Position numbers and translations under genes: made by a program. A DNA stretch of 6,508 bases from an uncultured Mucispirillum sp. (GTDB lineage: Bacteria > Chrysiogenota > Deferribacteres > Deferribacterales > Mucispirillaceae), in assembly GCA_945947845.1 (NCBI GenBank), contig CAMEZN010000103.1:1-6508 (forward strand). Direction: 5' to 3'. The notes beneath the pieces were generated by a model that saw only the letters and a list, made by a program, of their open reading frames with translations, was not told the origin of the DNA and made no database searches. Below are positions 6,449 through 6,508 of this stretch, in pieces (positions within the stretch are counted from its first letter, which is position 1; each line of letters begins with the position of its first letter).

Positions 6449-6508
6449 TTACTCCGATAAATGTATTAAATCATGGCTTCTATCATTAAATGCTCTTTTT
6501 AATATTGG
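6449..6508 (-). CDS. C-terminal end of an unidentified upstream gene (partial)
   Basis: From the right edge one minus-strand frame is open for 19 codons (PILKRAFNDRSHDLIHLSE) and ends at TAA (6449-6451), three bases before the acyl-CoA synthetase start codon. The other two minus-strand frames hit stops at once or within about seven codons. The ribosome binding site of the next gene lies inside its last codons, as in a coupled operon. The fragment is too short to identify, and its reality rests on position and openness alone. Confidence 0.55.
   Translation of the reverse strand, partial: PILKRAFNDRSHDLIHLSE

Overview
This window is AT-rich and carries six complete protein genes, the probable tail of a seventh, and one gene-poor stretch. 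The proteins suggest a flagellated bacterium with low genomic GC: type III pantothenate kinase, a PPi-type phosphofructokinase, a flagellar rod/hook-family protein and a FadD-like ligase. From memory, the style and gene content recall Deferribacterota such as Mucispirillum. That is a guess from general appearance and no database comparison was made; other AT-rich flagellated lineages such as spirochaetes are not excluded.

Left part, minus strand (51-1569): birA (biotin-protein ligase, no DNA-binding domain) and coaX (type III pantothenate kinase) overlap by 17 bases and form a cofactor operon read leftward. birA starts at TTG behind a good ribosome binding site. The 177-base gap 1570-1746 is a divergent promoter region. 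It holds a convincing sigma-70-type promoter for the rightward gene and a weak candidate for birA.

Centre, plus strand (1747-3667): a 404-residue phosphofructokinase has the residues that mark pyrophosphate-dependent enzymes (GGDD and PKT) and is followed by a clear intrinsic terminator. Next comes a small class I SAM-dependent methyltransferase that loosely resembles UbiE.

The stretch 3668-4234 has no intact gene. On the minus strand it shows what looks like the eroded remains of a reading frame (about 3893-4213). A terminator-like hairpin with a T tract lies further downstream (about 3736-3765), where the leftward operon from the right side would end.

Right part, minus strand (4235-6508): an upstream gene seen only as its last 19 codons, a FadD-like acyl-CoA synthetase, and a short flagellar rod/hook-family protein lie head to tail with gaps of 3 and 15 bases. 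They are probably one transcript. The flagellar protein is not next to any other flagellar gene in view.

Most of the window is ordinary metabolism, and I see no convincing undescribed system. The points most worth a second look are the PPi-type phosphofructokinase with an altered TIDND loop, the solitary flagellar-family protein in a lipid-gene operon, and the decayed frame with its downstream terminator.
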